From positions 1 through 64,000 of the forward strand of contig CALBHW010000059.1 in assembly GCA_937893125.1 (NCBI GenBank): DNA of 64,000 bases. Direction: 5' to 3'. Under the pieces are notes generated by a model. That model saw only the letters and a list, made by a program, of their open reading frames with translations. It was not told the origin of the DNA and did no database searches. The translations under genes and the position numbers were made by a program. This document shows, in pieces, positions 49,201-54,465 of the stretch; the first letter of the stretch is position 1; every line of letters starts with the position of its first letter. This DNA comes from an uncultured Clostridia bacterium. GTDB taxonomy: Bacteria > Bacillota > Clostridia > Christensenellales > UBA1242.

Positions 49201-51157
49201 GGAAGAAACACTTTCTTTTGATATTTTGGAAGATTATGTTGACAATCCAAAGAGCGAAATTTGGACAAAAGAATATAGCTTGAACCCATCGGCGGTGGCA
49301 AATTATCCTTCTCTTAGCGGTCTTAATAGAGAATGGAAAAACTCTCCAAGCGAAGCACTTATAAGTTTTGATTATGATGGCACGAACAAACAACCTATTT
49401 ATAACTACATTGATAGCATAAAGAAAGTTTATAACGATGAAGGCGTTTTGACATCGGGCAAACTTGAATATTCGCTTCCTAACTTCGCAAAAGATAGTTT
49501 CTATGACGCGGTTGTCAGAAAAATTTATCTTATCACAAGTGAAGAAGACCTTGTTTGGGTTGCGAACAATGTCAATAATGGAAATCTTTTGACATCGGGT
49601 GTTGAGTTTATGTTGTTAAAAGACCTTGATTTAAGTGGAAGATATTTCACTCCAATTGGGCTTAATAGGACATACTCATTCAACGGAATTTTCAACTTCA
49701 ACGGACATGTGATTAAGGGATTAACTATTGATTCTAACTTTGTTTATTCGGGACTCTTTGGTTACACACAAAATGCGCTTATCATAAATGGATATCTAAC
49801 AAATGCCTTTATCAAAATTAGGGCTAATGTGCCAAATATGAAAGCGTACGCAGGGGCGCTTGTTGGCTTTGCAGAAAACACAAATATCAAAAATATGGTT
49901 GTTTCGACTTGCCTTACAATTTCAAGTAGTGGCGGGACATATGTTGGCGGTGTGGTTGGATATTACACAAAATCAAAGACCACTTGCGGAATAAATAATG
50001 TTCGCGTATACGGTTCGTCAACCCATGTCGACCTAGGTGAATACAAAAGTCAAATTACCGAAAAAAGCATTCAAGAAGGCGAGGTAAGCATTGCGGGCTT
50101 CTCGGTAGATGGCGGAACATATGTCGGTGGCGTTGTAGGCTACGCGGTTGCGACGGCAAAAGACGAAGATGAAAAATCAAAAATTACAAGTCTTGTAAGT
50201 TACGCAACAGTAAACACGGTCGTTATCGGTCTTTCGATGTCTCAACTTACAACCGCTCATGTAGGGGTCGGTGGCGTTCTAGGATATGGCGCAGACCTTG
50301 TAAAACTTGATGCGTGCTATGTTCCTGATACGGCAAAGGCAAAATCATATTCAAATAGATTTGACTCGGTAGGTGGAATTGCTGGCTACAACGAAAATGG
50401 TGAAATTAAGAATTGTAAATTTGACGGCTACGTTGAACCAAGGTCATCGGACGGAAGGCTAGCGGGACAAATTTGGTCGTATGTCGGCGGAATTGTCGGA
50501 ATTTGCGACGGCGGGGTTGTTTCTTCTTGCTTTACCGACAAGGGAACGACAATCACAAATGCTTCAAATAAAGACTATTCGGCGGGTGCAATTATTGGGC
50601 TTGCAAGATATAAATCGTTTGCAAACGACGAAATTTCCGTTTACATTAACTCCACTTCAAGCGGGTTTGGTTCAACTGAAAAAGCAAATCCTGTTGGAAA
50701 AATCGAAAACGCTGATGGTTCATCAACGGCAGACAAAGATGTCTATAAAATCGGTTCTGGCGAAGTAACAAAGGACAACGGGTTTAGTTCGGAACTTTGG
50801 GGTACGGGTGGAGTTCTTAATTGCAAAAAGATTTTTGTTATGGGTGGCGGAAAAGAATCTTTTGACGCAATAACTGGCACTGGCGAAGCGGACTTCAAGT
50901 CTCTTCTTGCGCCTGGTGGTGTGGATACTCCAGCGGGAATTACAATTGACGACCTAAATACACTTATGCTTCGTGGCGTTTCAAGTGGAAAAATTGGGAT
51001 TGTATATGTTATGGGCGAAACGCAAAATGGCACGCTTTCCTATGTCTACTTTGAGACTGATTTGACTGCGGACGACGCGAGTGAAATATCTATTTTAAAC
51101 CACTTGGGATCGGGGCTTGCGGACGACGTAATTGTTTGCTTTATTACAAAAAAATAA
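34277..51157 (+). CDS. Giant (5,626-residue) GLUG-repeat lipoprotein, paralogue of the preceding gene
   Basis: This is a single open frame of about 17 kb starting at an ATG preceded by AAAAGG. The signal peptide ends F-I-G-C (Cys23). The mature start, CG then KYxDLKxxL, matches the upstream giant. Approximate layout: 23-1165 Ig-like region; 1170-1760 GLUG block; 1775-2580 Ig-like region with a Big_2-type unit at 1775-1835; GLUG blocks opening near 2586, 3177, 4083, 4704 and 5081. The last three have the textbook form (IDLSGKYWIPIGT, then FKGEFDGNGKSI). Shared wording such as PFEAKF-x-SFDGNN and AYSSV-x-FGG near 2600 shows homology with the first giant. The C-terminus lacks any wall-sorting or membrane segment, so attachment is through the N-terminal lipid. 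The Glug-family repeats are seen directly; function is unknown, with surface adhesion or scaffolding being inference. Confidence 0.9.
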   Translation: MKRFFKSVLAFIFVLCCFSFIGCGDKYSDLKFSLSFSYSQTDTVEILSDGTRRVKTTGLVFDEKLDGNYTFYLSQKDVSQNKFPKATLKVSYSGYPSDFNFGATASSSNTEVLSNAISSRKSGDDAYLDITVCGVGQSELTVLNNETGRSQKIYVDVKGVASSLAFSQNNIAFANVSSENSKINLLSYLSTNDTTNLTFKFGVKNGENFTEYDSSTLSSTYGLSFDKSTGELSLDRKTTLSTLDVLAIYTSPIGDNLQAETRIRFLNDITDFNIYAGQSFEDTKNENNRINSESLLEFYSNLTDGSYKDLVLVAKSNGEKVKFDLSQNETFPFTTDIEISEVKYLTASLVSTTYDKATYAYQVVRVVASKNTEDKTKYGEDRSYNLVISCEYADYTVPSYPLFNTIKTKAYDLIKAFKVNNVKGALTFSDALEQDIFFNSSVVAGEKFFVEIYDQPTILQENSKFFVEFYDKDRAKLERVNDYLTVSYQEKNSQRVVTLENNDFGVLAFNKETTFYVKPSEGSTLRAGDKIYMAFRAQKPAEEQAVAFCFLNVCEGIENISKIDYSFNQFQIGDGDYVLDNDGNRIVDTVTDSSNFVKVDEHIYESEKTINLDSDVENVSAYVTLSYTPVTAKLSNLSVVSKNTSLVQVVRAGEDNAFVIVPQKVTSEGGDAIIEITASNLVDIYRIRVKVYTAINKLNVTLNDPKGTALIVNENGDVKSAIVEYQKRYDLSVSIQPVSKKYEIKYDVYRASKADDNLVGSLTCEYSDLTMSVINGVNSGLINDSKFSFDAHDFGFSFVDDTKESYILVLSIINANGTIIKREITLSSYVPVATMEVSSFRSSIYDANNIYYENKVLNNVINEKSLLLDESVFGVKVNLTGKGDKNPTYTFQNNGYITISIDGQKETTYKIQDGTLTSGSLGLGTKVKALSLSPIRFESGDTYYIFRLQEEYKSQNSIGSVLVTAGIEQFGNPNKVIEKSTKIDILPVSQVLGLTPSTTDINFKQGQTKPAEFQVALAGDKIKNDNLLTKVIGIKNFRNQTYYFESDGTDGLFSLSLSGADLTAKDYTLSVYSTFIGQGFAIFVPQDKVTTKENFDNFFNFSFVTISDLTLEEFVPRMFYILDNENNYVLAHSYEENRNYYLRVVDRDVLSSVYNDMAVVNFSVSDGLSIPYHISTLDDLLSIGESQESVTKNYILTKDIEIGNKNFAPIGNYYHVNLTEEQFTNRVDTYYINVDGSFVVASNYDEDNVYYAYGFNGTFTGKYVIPSLKGDDIIRYYDLTGINYEGVNPSNVDGIFARLGENGKISDLGLVFDTYNMSFASNAGGEEVTNVVGGLVATNFGRIENISVTFDGYFIKTEENLTLGGIIGVNYGTFDNSTIRNSAKTTGTIMIDSSKQNAELLIGGFVGENKGVVIGSNKVVDSFDIAYDDLGFDCNLILSVQDQSQNGEDSNKSSIGLVAGKSIGLISNFAINGRISASKMDNVGGIVGYIEYGELQVEDDGYALKDSYSIARVQGRSYVGGVIGQTFGRDSNLAVKVYNVSAENYDTMSYATRVFVRGKDYVGGLVGRAMYSKFEYSYVASYYKFDENSFDIEGDRLVGGFIGNAQNISVSQCASFINVEVGAGGTNGGLFIAMSSGVSAQNSFAYGYGKNLTTRNLGFAVSDYNTNQLYIIFYNVNEDNKLYVNNVENKTIDSISITENNYWKKAEEGSLIPYYLLKDGKPLMAVSPTIDATVKEVESYERFIGVTGQKAVVLFLVEDSSGVYTNEQIERLNTIDVGDIFDIDIDPLTYKTSKISISTTKPTDILTISDGKIVLKKEGNVTLKIASKLTTLSNTEIEIIVMKGVSDVKVYSNDSVLRDISGSTMEVVKNSPQTLYSRATYDRTLDGKNISFRASSKGIGVRFMIDKTNIPAEYKDNLNAILAFNNVGWENLPELDYQFVDIEDSTNITLIAKLAQENAIAISYIPFIRKTVSGVLTTILLDKLKGEFDLIIKSGATNIVIENNVDPNVVMGQLEKFSFVITAYTDVAGDTIEYYCDKVLDGTTIDVSSVKKSSSNGQISYTFTFFYVNKLEPLKESLYYTFEFYASSNPLSTKQITITITPQKDLNSISSRVYSERDKDFPQSPSQNNIIYNGRPALLTLEAYPYLADFTTLRLRYLTSSTKALSITQLEYNASQAGSGNMFSVNLNYGAEYDSTGALIVRKESAQDVYVGNGNGVYSYSRFFFFSLLIPSDTADKSVYNLIVDVVDSKGNIVFSQPIVLNTLSKTEVDLKFDERFKGADETYYLPVNTKQKLDVVTTNNYETANWEVSSTDVVLTQRQKEIFTPYLENGAYYVNTMNFSKNEFSTDLIGKTIKLTLTLDSGKTADAKSILFNLSLFTVTNISANGVTDGYMSVKNSTTTPLLVDIEAVYDESVVTSANNWYTTWFNKFGEDNSDSLYQLLTNSGYSIRENFADYIASLQEKVTKASFDSKAKDDSAFVSGVWLYKNAEGTLSALRCGSTYNNKTFGVENYEGYVAIYGYEEDVNSSLSLNVRLSYSNRKDSVTYRGIPNVENYNYDASVYSSVFTFSQDFILNFVSALSFYNPTPVSSVKEFMELENDESGDYRLISDLILTDFRPFEAKFKSFDGNNYKIYILSFADTSNESSSGSFGLFTNISSSTMICNTTVYYTSRVDYDSRIQGYVPRSTPMTLDISAYSSVRFGGLSVTNNGVITNCKVSGAVSIDSTRASSSSNLMGGLVSSNASSGFITNSKVIDFNFTASGQIGGFVGKNDGMIVSSAFENSQILGLSANCDIGGFVYENSGSISESFVQGARATTDSDIRNTGSGIISRLGGNIGAFVYANNATISDCYTNILASTSKNKSGFVYTDSGSSVISRCYSIFYKASGDNTTAIYPFVGPNGDDIPPRVVVNGTLNNCYYLTVKTSGYWATDLFYTSSSQTTSAYQTPDNKKAFGLEVDDFATHDSFANFDMSLKPNTVTVAYKQYYYVDGYTWVIIGGKPLIVSTLTDTISMHSYIGKKKNYYLDDQVLYNLTEGTKFHTESTDVGLENNLTLTKYFIENTDGVYNEKDVVFTKLYNKSLAQSTFEYKLDNDYSLKLVASETAEGLKFSSAEYGNGEKQILDIKVLSKDNIYIDQDDNFRANDTVVIETNDAGDISRITLKTLQSASYYYSENVKDVSELKGTRTNPYLLYDYESFVETLSEDTDGKFYRLVRDIDLGNSFVKTSSKTFRGVLQGNHMTLSNLAISYFNNQEKVEDMHLNQESFGLFAEIATATKASMQDTVISNITLNVSEVISNSHKYVGALSGRLLGGNGSKKIFLNNINIVGDSNTYLAGKNAVGALSGFATGNVIIKDINVSASVNATYNALLNKKDMLYIRGASTDKVSYAGGVVGIFDVTEVVDPSTLKNYNASNVKIDSSRVYQGNIVGSAFGLVGENAIVNYVNVEFDLESNSYIKATVYAGGLVGENRGRIISSSVKYLGQESMTMDIAPRLDTADNIFFETPNNTISGLGGLVGLNNGGFISNSISTLNVRNKTSVVVGGAVGRMVGGGLINVVATGAVLGSKVVGGFIGSVNDRDILTTTEAGYNKNAFLDFTNSTVKKNFNARSVYMGGNTLPDNVTTLISSCVAGNNYLSSDYYALNNLLISNEYAFAGFIGIIAFYSENDAISPNCKDAIMYGNKSYFVNTLYSSQNTSTVSKYLNSTYYSSKLDILFSKTSETNILGNDGEQMVYPYRVQDFYYESQQSGVSYSIKKYTNTQEGIDSPVISSEHDKIIDTIYEFVSYSHESIKNSSELYTEINYDKDGDWNTEYKNRSYDWYKARFGKFYYKKVGENIVTTNDTTSEYGEYIQVTDTERENFMNFYEVSKDIFVKIYYISSPVVEHFDYSRKFTNTNSEISFTGESKDKVNGYTYNNLDEIKKQTAIIINGVQIPITFNEGDYVEVTQGEGEDKEFLNGTYTSYPNLTLPNGCVVSKLVFEVTKETLENSAVTFVVNNVEITYSLTNVPLNKKGLTYLESSSRGEATAYELKVSTKRVIYNAYENGYWSFDDNFYSDDFSLATKYPTNLEIAETYIWSRFASNDVGESIRSAEDLARVASNVNSGKNSYEGITLTLENDIDLSGKYWIPIGTLEHPFKGEFDGNGKSIQYVSVNQNSNGVTFDSTGNVKYEPTQNYLDYSGLFGVISGANIHDLSILGGEVAGLVSGGLVGRAENSTISNILNRNSAFGLEVAGGIVGELVGGSLTNSNNYALVTLSSVDALDLYAGGLVGQAKDTTIGNDEHNVVSNSGKITAISTYTSYIATNSLVNLHVGGLVGKMTNTTLSYAQNSGLIKVQTNAHKLYIGGAVGETENGTVHDVKNNGQLDVSHSGVYQETHSVLENTALDKVENGEYIYSTVDVGGVVGLSSNSLSLLSNLSSIKFDAMSTNSSHISLGGIVGRLKNVIDNKLTVSESYNSGSIESTSTNSTTFGIGGVVGTIDLNKSTFASFSDPIVIISNNYNSGSLSSDSVCFVYMGGVAGYAYNEKTVSLGECVMLQNNINIGYVTIYDYVGTRNALGAIIGSSANCLLVNPYGDFSSENVLDRVSFDLNNFYLSGSAYSGSKVFTGYSVKTSDGTFDPASEVVDDSFYKEDSKFFFSKSLSSTDLKLKASFEMRKKSETEDTSFAYDFDNIWEQKYGTWYPTLKRNKNTSYWIDNAKEVVTSSTVYNISTADELSYMAKMINSGELASSNITIRLTKSIDLSNKFFTPIGTTNNPFRGTFDGGFYEIKNLTIDGDSKYVESNGNESFSNDFGGLFGVTNGATIKNLGIENPVVQEVLYASGVVSQATNSSLVSLYTDSAESSLTTSPSKIEGTFGAGGIVCSLINSKDFGNVKKGLYNSYNNVYVLAGAENASKVGGLVGEMVASFTYNCYNNYYGVVTVTDSGTSAGGVVIGRADKDSKIGNVFNLSPKLNSLKGNSVDNGPALYRLSLEDGKVYKTEETLSFDILEDYVDNPKSEIWTKEYSLNPSAVANYPSLSGLNREWKNSPSEALISFDYDGTNKQPIYNYIDSIKKVYNDEGVLTSGKLEYSLPNFAKDSFYDAVVRKIYLITSEEDLVWVANNVNNGNLLTSGVEFMLLKDLDLSGRYFTPIGLNRTYSFNGIFNFNGHVIKGLTIDSNFVYSGLFGYTQNALIINGYLTNAFIKIRANVPNMKAYAGALVGFAENTNIKNMVVSTCLTISSSGGTYVGGVVGYYTKSKTTCGINNVRVYGSSTHVDLGEYKSQITEKSIQEGEVSIAGFSVDGGTYVGGVVGYAVATAKDEDEKSKITSLVSYATVNTVVIGLSMSQLTTAHVGVGGVLGYGADLVKLDACYVPDTAKAKSYSNRFDSVGGIAGYNENGEIKNCKFDGYVEPRSSDGRLAGQIWSYVGGIVGICDGGVVSSCFTDKGTTITNASNKDYSAGAIIGLARYKSFANDEISVYINSTSSGFGSTEKANPVGKIENADGSSTADKDVYKIGSGEVTKDNGFSSELWGTGGVLNCKKIFVMGGGKESFDAITGTGEADFKSLLAPGGVDTPAGITIDDLNTLMLRGVSSGKIGIVYVMGETQNGTLSYVYFETDLTADDASEISILNHLGSGLADDVIVCFITKK
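37628..38035 (+). repeat. Two short aromatic repeat units inside the second giant protein
   Basis: A unit of about 25 residues occurs at 37628-37704 (FYILDNENNYVLAHSYEE, then NRNYYL) and at 37961-38035 (YYINVDGSFVVASNYDE, then DNVYYAY). The common pattern is YI-x(2-5)-V-x-A-x-x-Y-D/E-E-x-N-x-YY. The second copy lies within the first GLUG block. No counterpart was noticed in the first giant protein. Confidence 0.6.
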
Positions 51158-51200
51158 ATTATATTTTTGTAACGGGCTTAACTAGGCTCCATTAGACTTA

Positions 51201-51245
51201 AAAAAATGCTAACTTTCTTTTTATCGAAGGTTAGCATTTTTTGAC
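51201..51245. terminator. Strong bidirectional terminator
   Basis: A 17-bp stem (51201-51217 with 51226-51242, one G-U) built around ATGCTAAC/GTTAGCAT has A runs on one side and T runs on the other. It can therefore terminate the giant gene from the left and the small reverse-strand gene from the right. From here to 51445 no gene is visible. Confidence 0.85.
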
Positions 51246-51445
51246 TTTTTTTTAAAAAAATAGTTGTTGTGATTTTTTTTAAAGTAGTTTTAAAAGATTG
51301 CGTTACTTTTTAATTTGTTTTTTTAAACTTCGTGTTTTTATGTTAAAATTATGTTATAATCGCTAAATAGCATTTCTTTTAATATGAAAAACATTTTGCT
51401 CGCGTAGCTATAAACTTTTTAATTTTGTTATCTTGGGTATGTATC

Positions 51446-51625
51446 TTAAAATAGACTTGTTCTGCTACAATTTCGGCAATTTTGGCAAGTTGTTGTTTGT
51501 GTGTTTTGTCCCATAAGTGCTAGGAGTAGTAGAAGTAAAAAGTTGGTGTTTGTGTTTAGGTTTGTGTCTGTCGCCGATGTGAAAATTGACAAAAGCAAAA
51601 CGAGTAAAAAATAATTTGTATCCAT
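51446..51625 (-). CDS. Small (59-residue) membrane protein with a C-x2-C-x2-C tail
   Basis: The start is the ATG at 51625 on the reverse strand, because AAAAGGGGG (51630-51638) lies just upstream; a longer frame to 51739 would bury that site. The protein has two very hydrophobic Leu-rich segments (about 5-18 and 29-38) joined by a Thr/Asn-rich stretch (DTNLNTNTN), and ends with a tail bearing Cys47, Cys50 and Cys53. The family is not recognised, though similar tiny Leu/Asn-rich proteins are common in Clostridia. It is divergent from an ArsR-type gene, which raises the possibility of metal-linked control. A sporulation or coat role is equally open. Confidence 0.6.
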   Translation of the reverse strand: MDTNYFLLVLLLSIFTSATDTNLNTNTNFLLLLLLALMGQNTQTTTCQNCRNCSRTSLF

Positions 51626-51638
51626 AGAACCCCCTTTT

Positions 51639-51957
51639 AATAACAAAATTTTTTTATGCGATAGTATTTTATGAAAAACCAAGTGCTTTTTGTGTATGTT
51701 TAACTTTTTACATTTATTTTGATAGAAATTTAAGTACACAAAAAAAACAAGAAAAACTTGTTGTATAAAAAGAACAACGATTTTAGGTCCTTAATTTTGT
51801 AAAAACGAAAATGTTGTAATAGCCATTAAAAAAAATAAAAGCGCCACATTCGATAAAACAAAGCCTTTTTGTCTATATTTCGCTATTTTTTTTAAAAATC
51901 TTCTTTTTTAGTAAAAAAAATTTTGATATACTGAAAGTGAAAAAGTGGGGGTGAAAA
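51639..51957. other. Divergent intergenic region between the small membrane protein and arsR-type genes
   Basis: About 320 bases without a gene. A TATACT (51927-51932) could serve as the -10 for the forward gene, but no good -35 is present. On the reverse strand a small CTTGTT/AACAAG hairpin (around 51747-51762) is followed by a run of T, and GTTGTT upstream of it (51773-51778) could compete for the same arm. No clear ArsR operator palindrome was found. Confidence 0.4.
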
Positions 51958-52299
51958 ATGAGCGAACAATATCTCGCGATAGACAATGCAACGCTTTTTA
52001 ATTTGCAGTATTATATGCCAGAGCAAACAACTTTGCGACAACTTGCAAATGCTTTTAGTGCGTTTTCGGACAAAACACGACTAGAAATTTTGTCCGCGCT
52101 TGCACTAAGTCCTATGTGCGTTGGAGAATTGTCGAGATACCTTAAACTCAACCAAACAACCTTGAGCCACCAGTTGCGACTTCTGAAAGATATTGGAGCG
52201 GTTACATATAAGAGATATGGAAAAATAATAGTTTACAAGTTGAAAGACGATATTATTTCGGAAATTTTATCGCGTGGGGTTGACTTTATTTTAAAATGA
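51958..52299 (+). CDS. ArsR/SmtB-family winged-helix regulator
   Basis: A 113-residue DNA-binding repressor. The start is supported by GGGGGTG a few bases upstream. The core fold is clear: a helix with FSAFSDKTRLEILSAL (about 33-48), then CVGELSRYLKLNQTTLSHQLRLLKDIG (54-80) containing the recognition helix, then a beta wing (YKRYGKIIVYKL). The classic alpha-3 metal motif C-x-C is not present; only Cys54 remains at the matching place, so its signal may be a different site or not a metal at all. The N-terminal 25 residues are longer than usual. No resistance or transport gene lies downstream; the only near partner is the divergent small Cys-containing membrane protein. Confidence 0.88.
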   Translation: MSEQYLAIDNATLFNLQYYMPEQTTLRQLANAFSAFSDKTRLEILSALALSPMCVGELSRYLKLNQTTLSHQLRLLKDIGAVTYKRYGKIIVYKLKDDIISEILSRGVDFILK

Positions 52300-52585
52300 C
52301 CGTTTAAAATGATGTTTTTTTAAAAAATTTTTAAAATAGTATTTATTTTTAGAAAGACCTTTTAAAATGACTTATTAAAATCACAATTAAAAAAATAACA
52401 TTTAAAACACTTAATATAGTGTTCAACAAAACTTTTAATAAAACATTTTTTAAGACTTTTAAAATTAGTTTTTATACTACCTTTTAATTTTTTTTACTTA
52501 AAACACAAAAAAATGAAGAAAAAGAGATAAAAAAAATAGTTTTTTTTGTTATGATATGTTAAAATATCTTAGCAAGGGATTTATT
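52300..52585. other. AT-rich spacer before uvrC with degenerate TTTTAAAAT words
   Basis: The word TTTTAAAATGA or a close variant recurs at about 52290-52380. There is no ORF, no clear -35/-10 pair and no hairpin terminator for the arsR-type gene. Confidence 0.4.
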
Positions 52586-54397
52586 ATGGAAATAAAAGAT
52601 AAGTTGAAAGATTTGCCACTCAGTCCAGGTGTTTACATTATGAAGGACAAATTTGGCAACATTATTTATATCGGAAAGGCTAAACGACTAAAAAATAGGG
52701 TTAGCCAATATTTTTTAAACAAAAATCATGCCGAAAAAGTCAAAAGTATGGTGTCGCAAGTCGCCGATTTTGATTATATTTTGACAAATAGTGAACTTGA
52801 TGCGCTTGTTCTTGAATGTAATTTAATAAAAAAACATCAACCTTTTTACAATATTTTACTCAAAGACGGCAAAAGTTATCCTTATATCAAACTCGATTTA
52901 GACGAAGATTTCCCAAAACTTGAAGTTGTTAGGAAAATCAAAAAGGGGAACGCAAAATATTTTGGACCATATTTTGGAATAAGTCCAAACGAAATCGTTT
53001 CTGCCGTAAGTTACGCTTATCCAATTCGAACTTGCGATAAAAAGATCAAGGAACACGGCAAACTTCAAAAGGGTTGCTTAAATTATGATTTAGGTATTTG
53101 CGCTGGTCCTTGTATGCATAGAATTACAAAAGAAGAATACGCAAGTTACATCCCAAAAGTGTGTGACTTTTTGTCGGGCAAGGACGACACTGTTTACAAC
53201 ATAATTTGCAAAAAAATGGAACAAGCGGTTGAAGTCGAAAATTTTGAACTCGCAATTAAACTTCGCGACCTTAAATTTATGCTTGTTAAACTTCGCGAAC
53301 GCGCCGTTACGGCACTCACAAAAACGGACAATATTGATGTCTTTGGAATGGCTCAAAGCGACTTTTTTGTTGTATTTTCCGTGCTTATCATAAGGCAAGG
53401 CAAGATGATGGGCTGTAAAAATTATAGTTTTGACAACTCAAACATAGACGGCGACCTTATGCTTGAATCATTTTTGACTCAATATTATCAAATAAACAAA
53501 CTTTTTCCAGATAAAATTCTTCTTCCGCTAAATGTCGACCCAGATGACGCACTTTTTAAGTCTATCAGTGCGTCGCTTGGCAAGAAGCTTGAAGTTTTGA
53601 CGCCACAAAAGGGTGTGAATAAGCAACTCGTTTCGCAAGCAAACAAAAATGCGGAAGAGTATCTCAATAAAAATTGCGAGTTAAATTCAAGAAAAAAACG
53701 CAAAAGAATGGACACTTTGACCAATCTTCAAGATATTTTGGGATTAAGGAATTTGCCACTTAGGATGGAATGCTACGATATTTCAAACATCTCTGGCACA
53801 AACTCCGTGTGTAGTATGGTCGTTTTCTTAAACGGTCTTAAAGCGTCAAAACATTATAGAAAATTTAAAATTAAAAATGTTGTAGGTCCAAACGATTTTG
53901 AGAGCTTAAAGGAAAGTATTACAAGGCGTCTCGAAAAGTTAAAAAGCGACGATATGAGCTTTTCTTCTCGTCCAGACCTTATTGTTATTGACGGCGGAAA
54001 AGGACAAATAAACACTTGTCATGACCTTATAAAATCTTACGACGAAAATATAGATGTGATAAGCTTAGCCAAAAGAGAAGAAGAAATTTTTGTTGAGGAC
54101 TGCCCAGTTTCGGTTAAGCTTTCAAAAGATAGCGACGAACTCAAACTTCTTCAAAAGTTGCGTGACGAAGCCCACCACTTTGCAATAACGTTTCATAGAA
54201 GTCTAAGAAAAAAGAAACAAATTGAGAGCGTCCTTGACGACATCGAAGGACTTGGAAAAATTAAAAAGGAAGCGCTTATCGAAAAATTTAAGAGCGTAAG
54301 AAAACTTAAAAAAGCGTCCGCGGAAGACCTTATAACTGTTAGCGGAATTACGCCTAAAATAGCGAGCGAAATAATTTCAAAACTAGAAGAATATTAA
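52586..54397 (+). CDS. uvrC: UvrABC system protein C (excinuclease subunit)
   Basis: UvrC makes both incisions around a lesion bound by UvrB. The ATG at 52586 is preferred because AAGGG (52574-52578) precedes it and MEIKDKLKDLPLSPGVYIMK matches the family start; the ATG at 52556 has no such site. Domains: GIY-YIG nuclease at about 12-95 (GVYIMK, IYIGKAK, Arg38, LECNLIKKHQPFYN); UVR motif near 197-230; RNase H-like endonuclease at about 365-520 (ECYDISNISG, VIDGGKGQI, AHHFAITFHR); tandem helix-hairpin-helix at the C-terminus (IEGLGKIKKEAL and VSGITPKIASEI). At 603 residues it is full length. It is followed by a strong terminator. Confidence 0.97.
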   Translation: MEIKDKLKDLPLSPGVYIMKDKFGNIIYIGKAKRLKNRVSQYFLNKNHAEKVKSMVSQVADFDYILTNSELDALVLECNLIKKHQPFYNILLKDGKSYPYIKLDLDEDFPKLEVVRKIKKGNAKYFGPYFGISPNEIVSAVSYAYPIRTCDKKIKEHGKLQKGCLNYDLGICAGPCMHRITKEEYASYIPKVCDFLSGKDDTVYNIICKKMEQAVEVENFELAIKLRDLKFMLVKLRERAVTALTKTDNIDVFGMAQSDFFVVFSVLIIRQGKMMGCKNYSFDNSNIDGDLMLESFLTQYYQINKLFPDKILLPLNVDPDDALFKSISASLGKKLEVLTPQKGVNKQLVSQANKNAEEYLNKNCELNSRKKRKRMDTLTNLQDILGLRNLPLRMECYDISNISGTNSVCSMVVFLNGLKASKHYRKFKIKNVVGPNDFESLKESITRRLEKLKSDDMSFSSRPDLIVIDGGKGQINTCHDLIKSYDENIDVISLAKREEEIFVEDCPVSVKLSKDSDELKLLQKLRDEAHHFAITFHRSLRKKKQIESVLDDIEGLGKIKKEALIEKFKSVRKLKKASAEDLITVSGITPKIASEIISKLEEY

Positions 54398-54426
54398 AAA
54401 CTTGTCCAAACTGTTTTAATTTAGAG

Positions 54427-54465
54427 CCTAAACGCATAAAAATAACTATGCGTTTAGGTTTTTTT
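54427..54465 (+). terminator. Intrinsic terminator of uvrC, overlapping the next reading frame
   Basis: CCTAAACGCATA (54427-54438) pairs perfectly with TATGCGTTTAGG (54447-54458) around an 8-base loop, followed by seven T residues (54459-54465). The ATG at 54448 lies inside the 3' arm. Confidence 0.85.

Noticed and set aside
10087..51157. Giant genes as phage tail, polyketide/nonribosomal synthase or RTX toxin
   Set aside because: No adenylation, ketosynthase, carrier, phage structural or calcium-nonapeptide motifs are present. The repeats are GLUG and Ig-like, and both proteins start with a lipobox.
10087..51157. Giant genes as a recent horizontal insertion
   Set aside because: Base composition and codon style resemble the flanking genes, and no integrase, IS element, tRNA or flanking direct repeat was found.
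51958..52299. ArsR-type regulator as a classical arsenic/cadmium sensor
   Set aside because: The C-x-C sensor motif in the recognition region is absent and no efflux or reductase gene follows, so the specific name arsR was not assigned.
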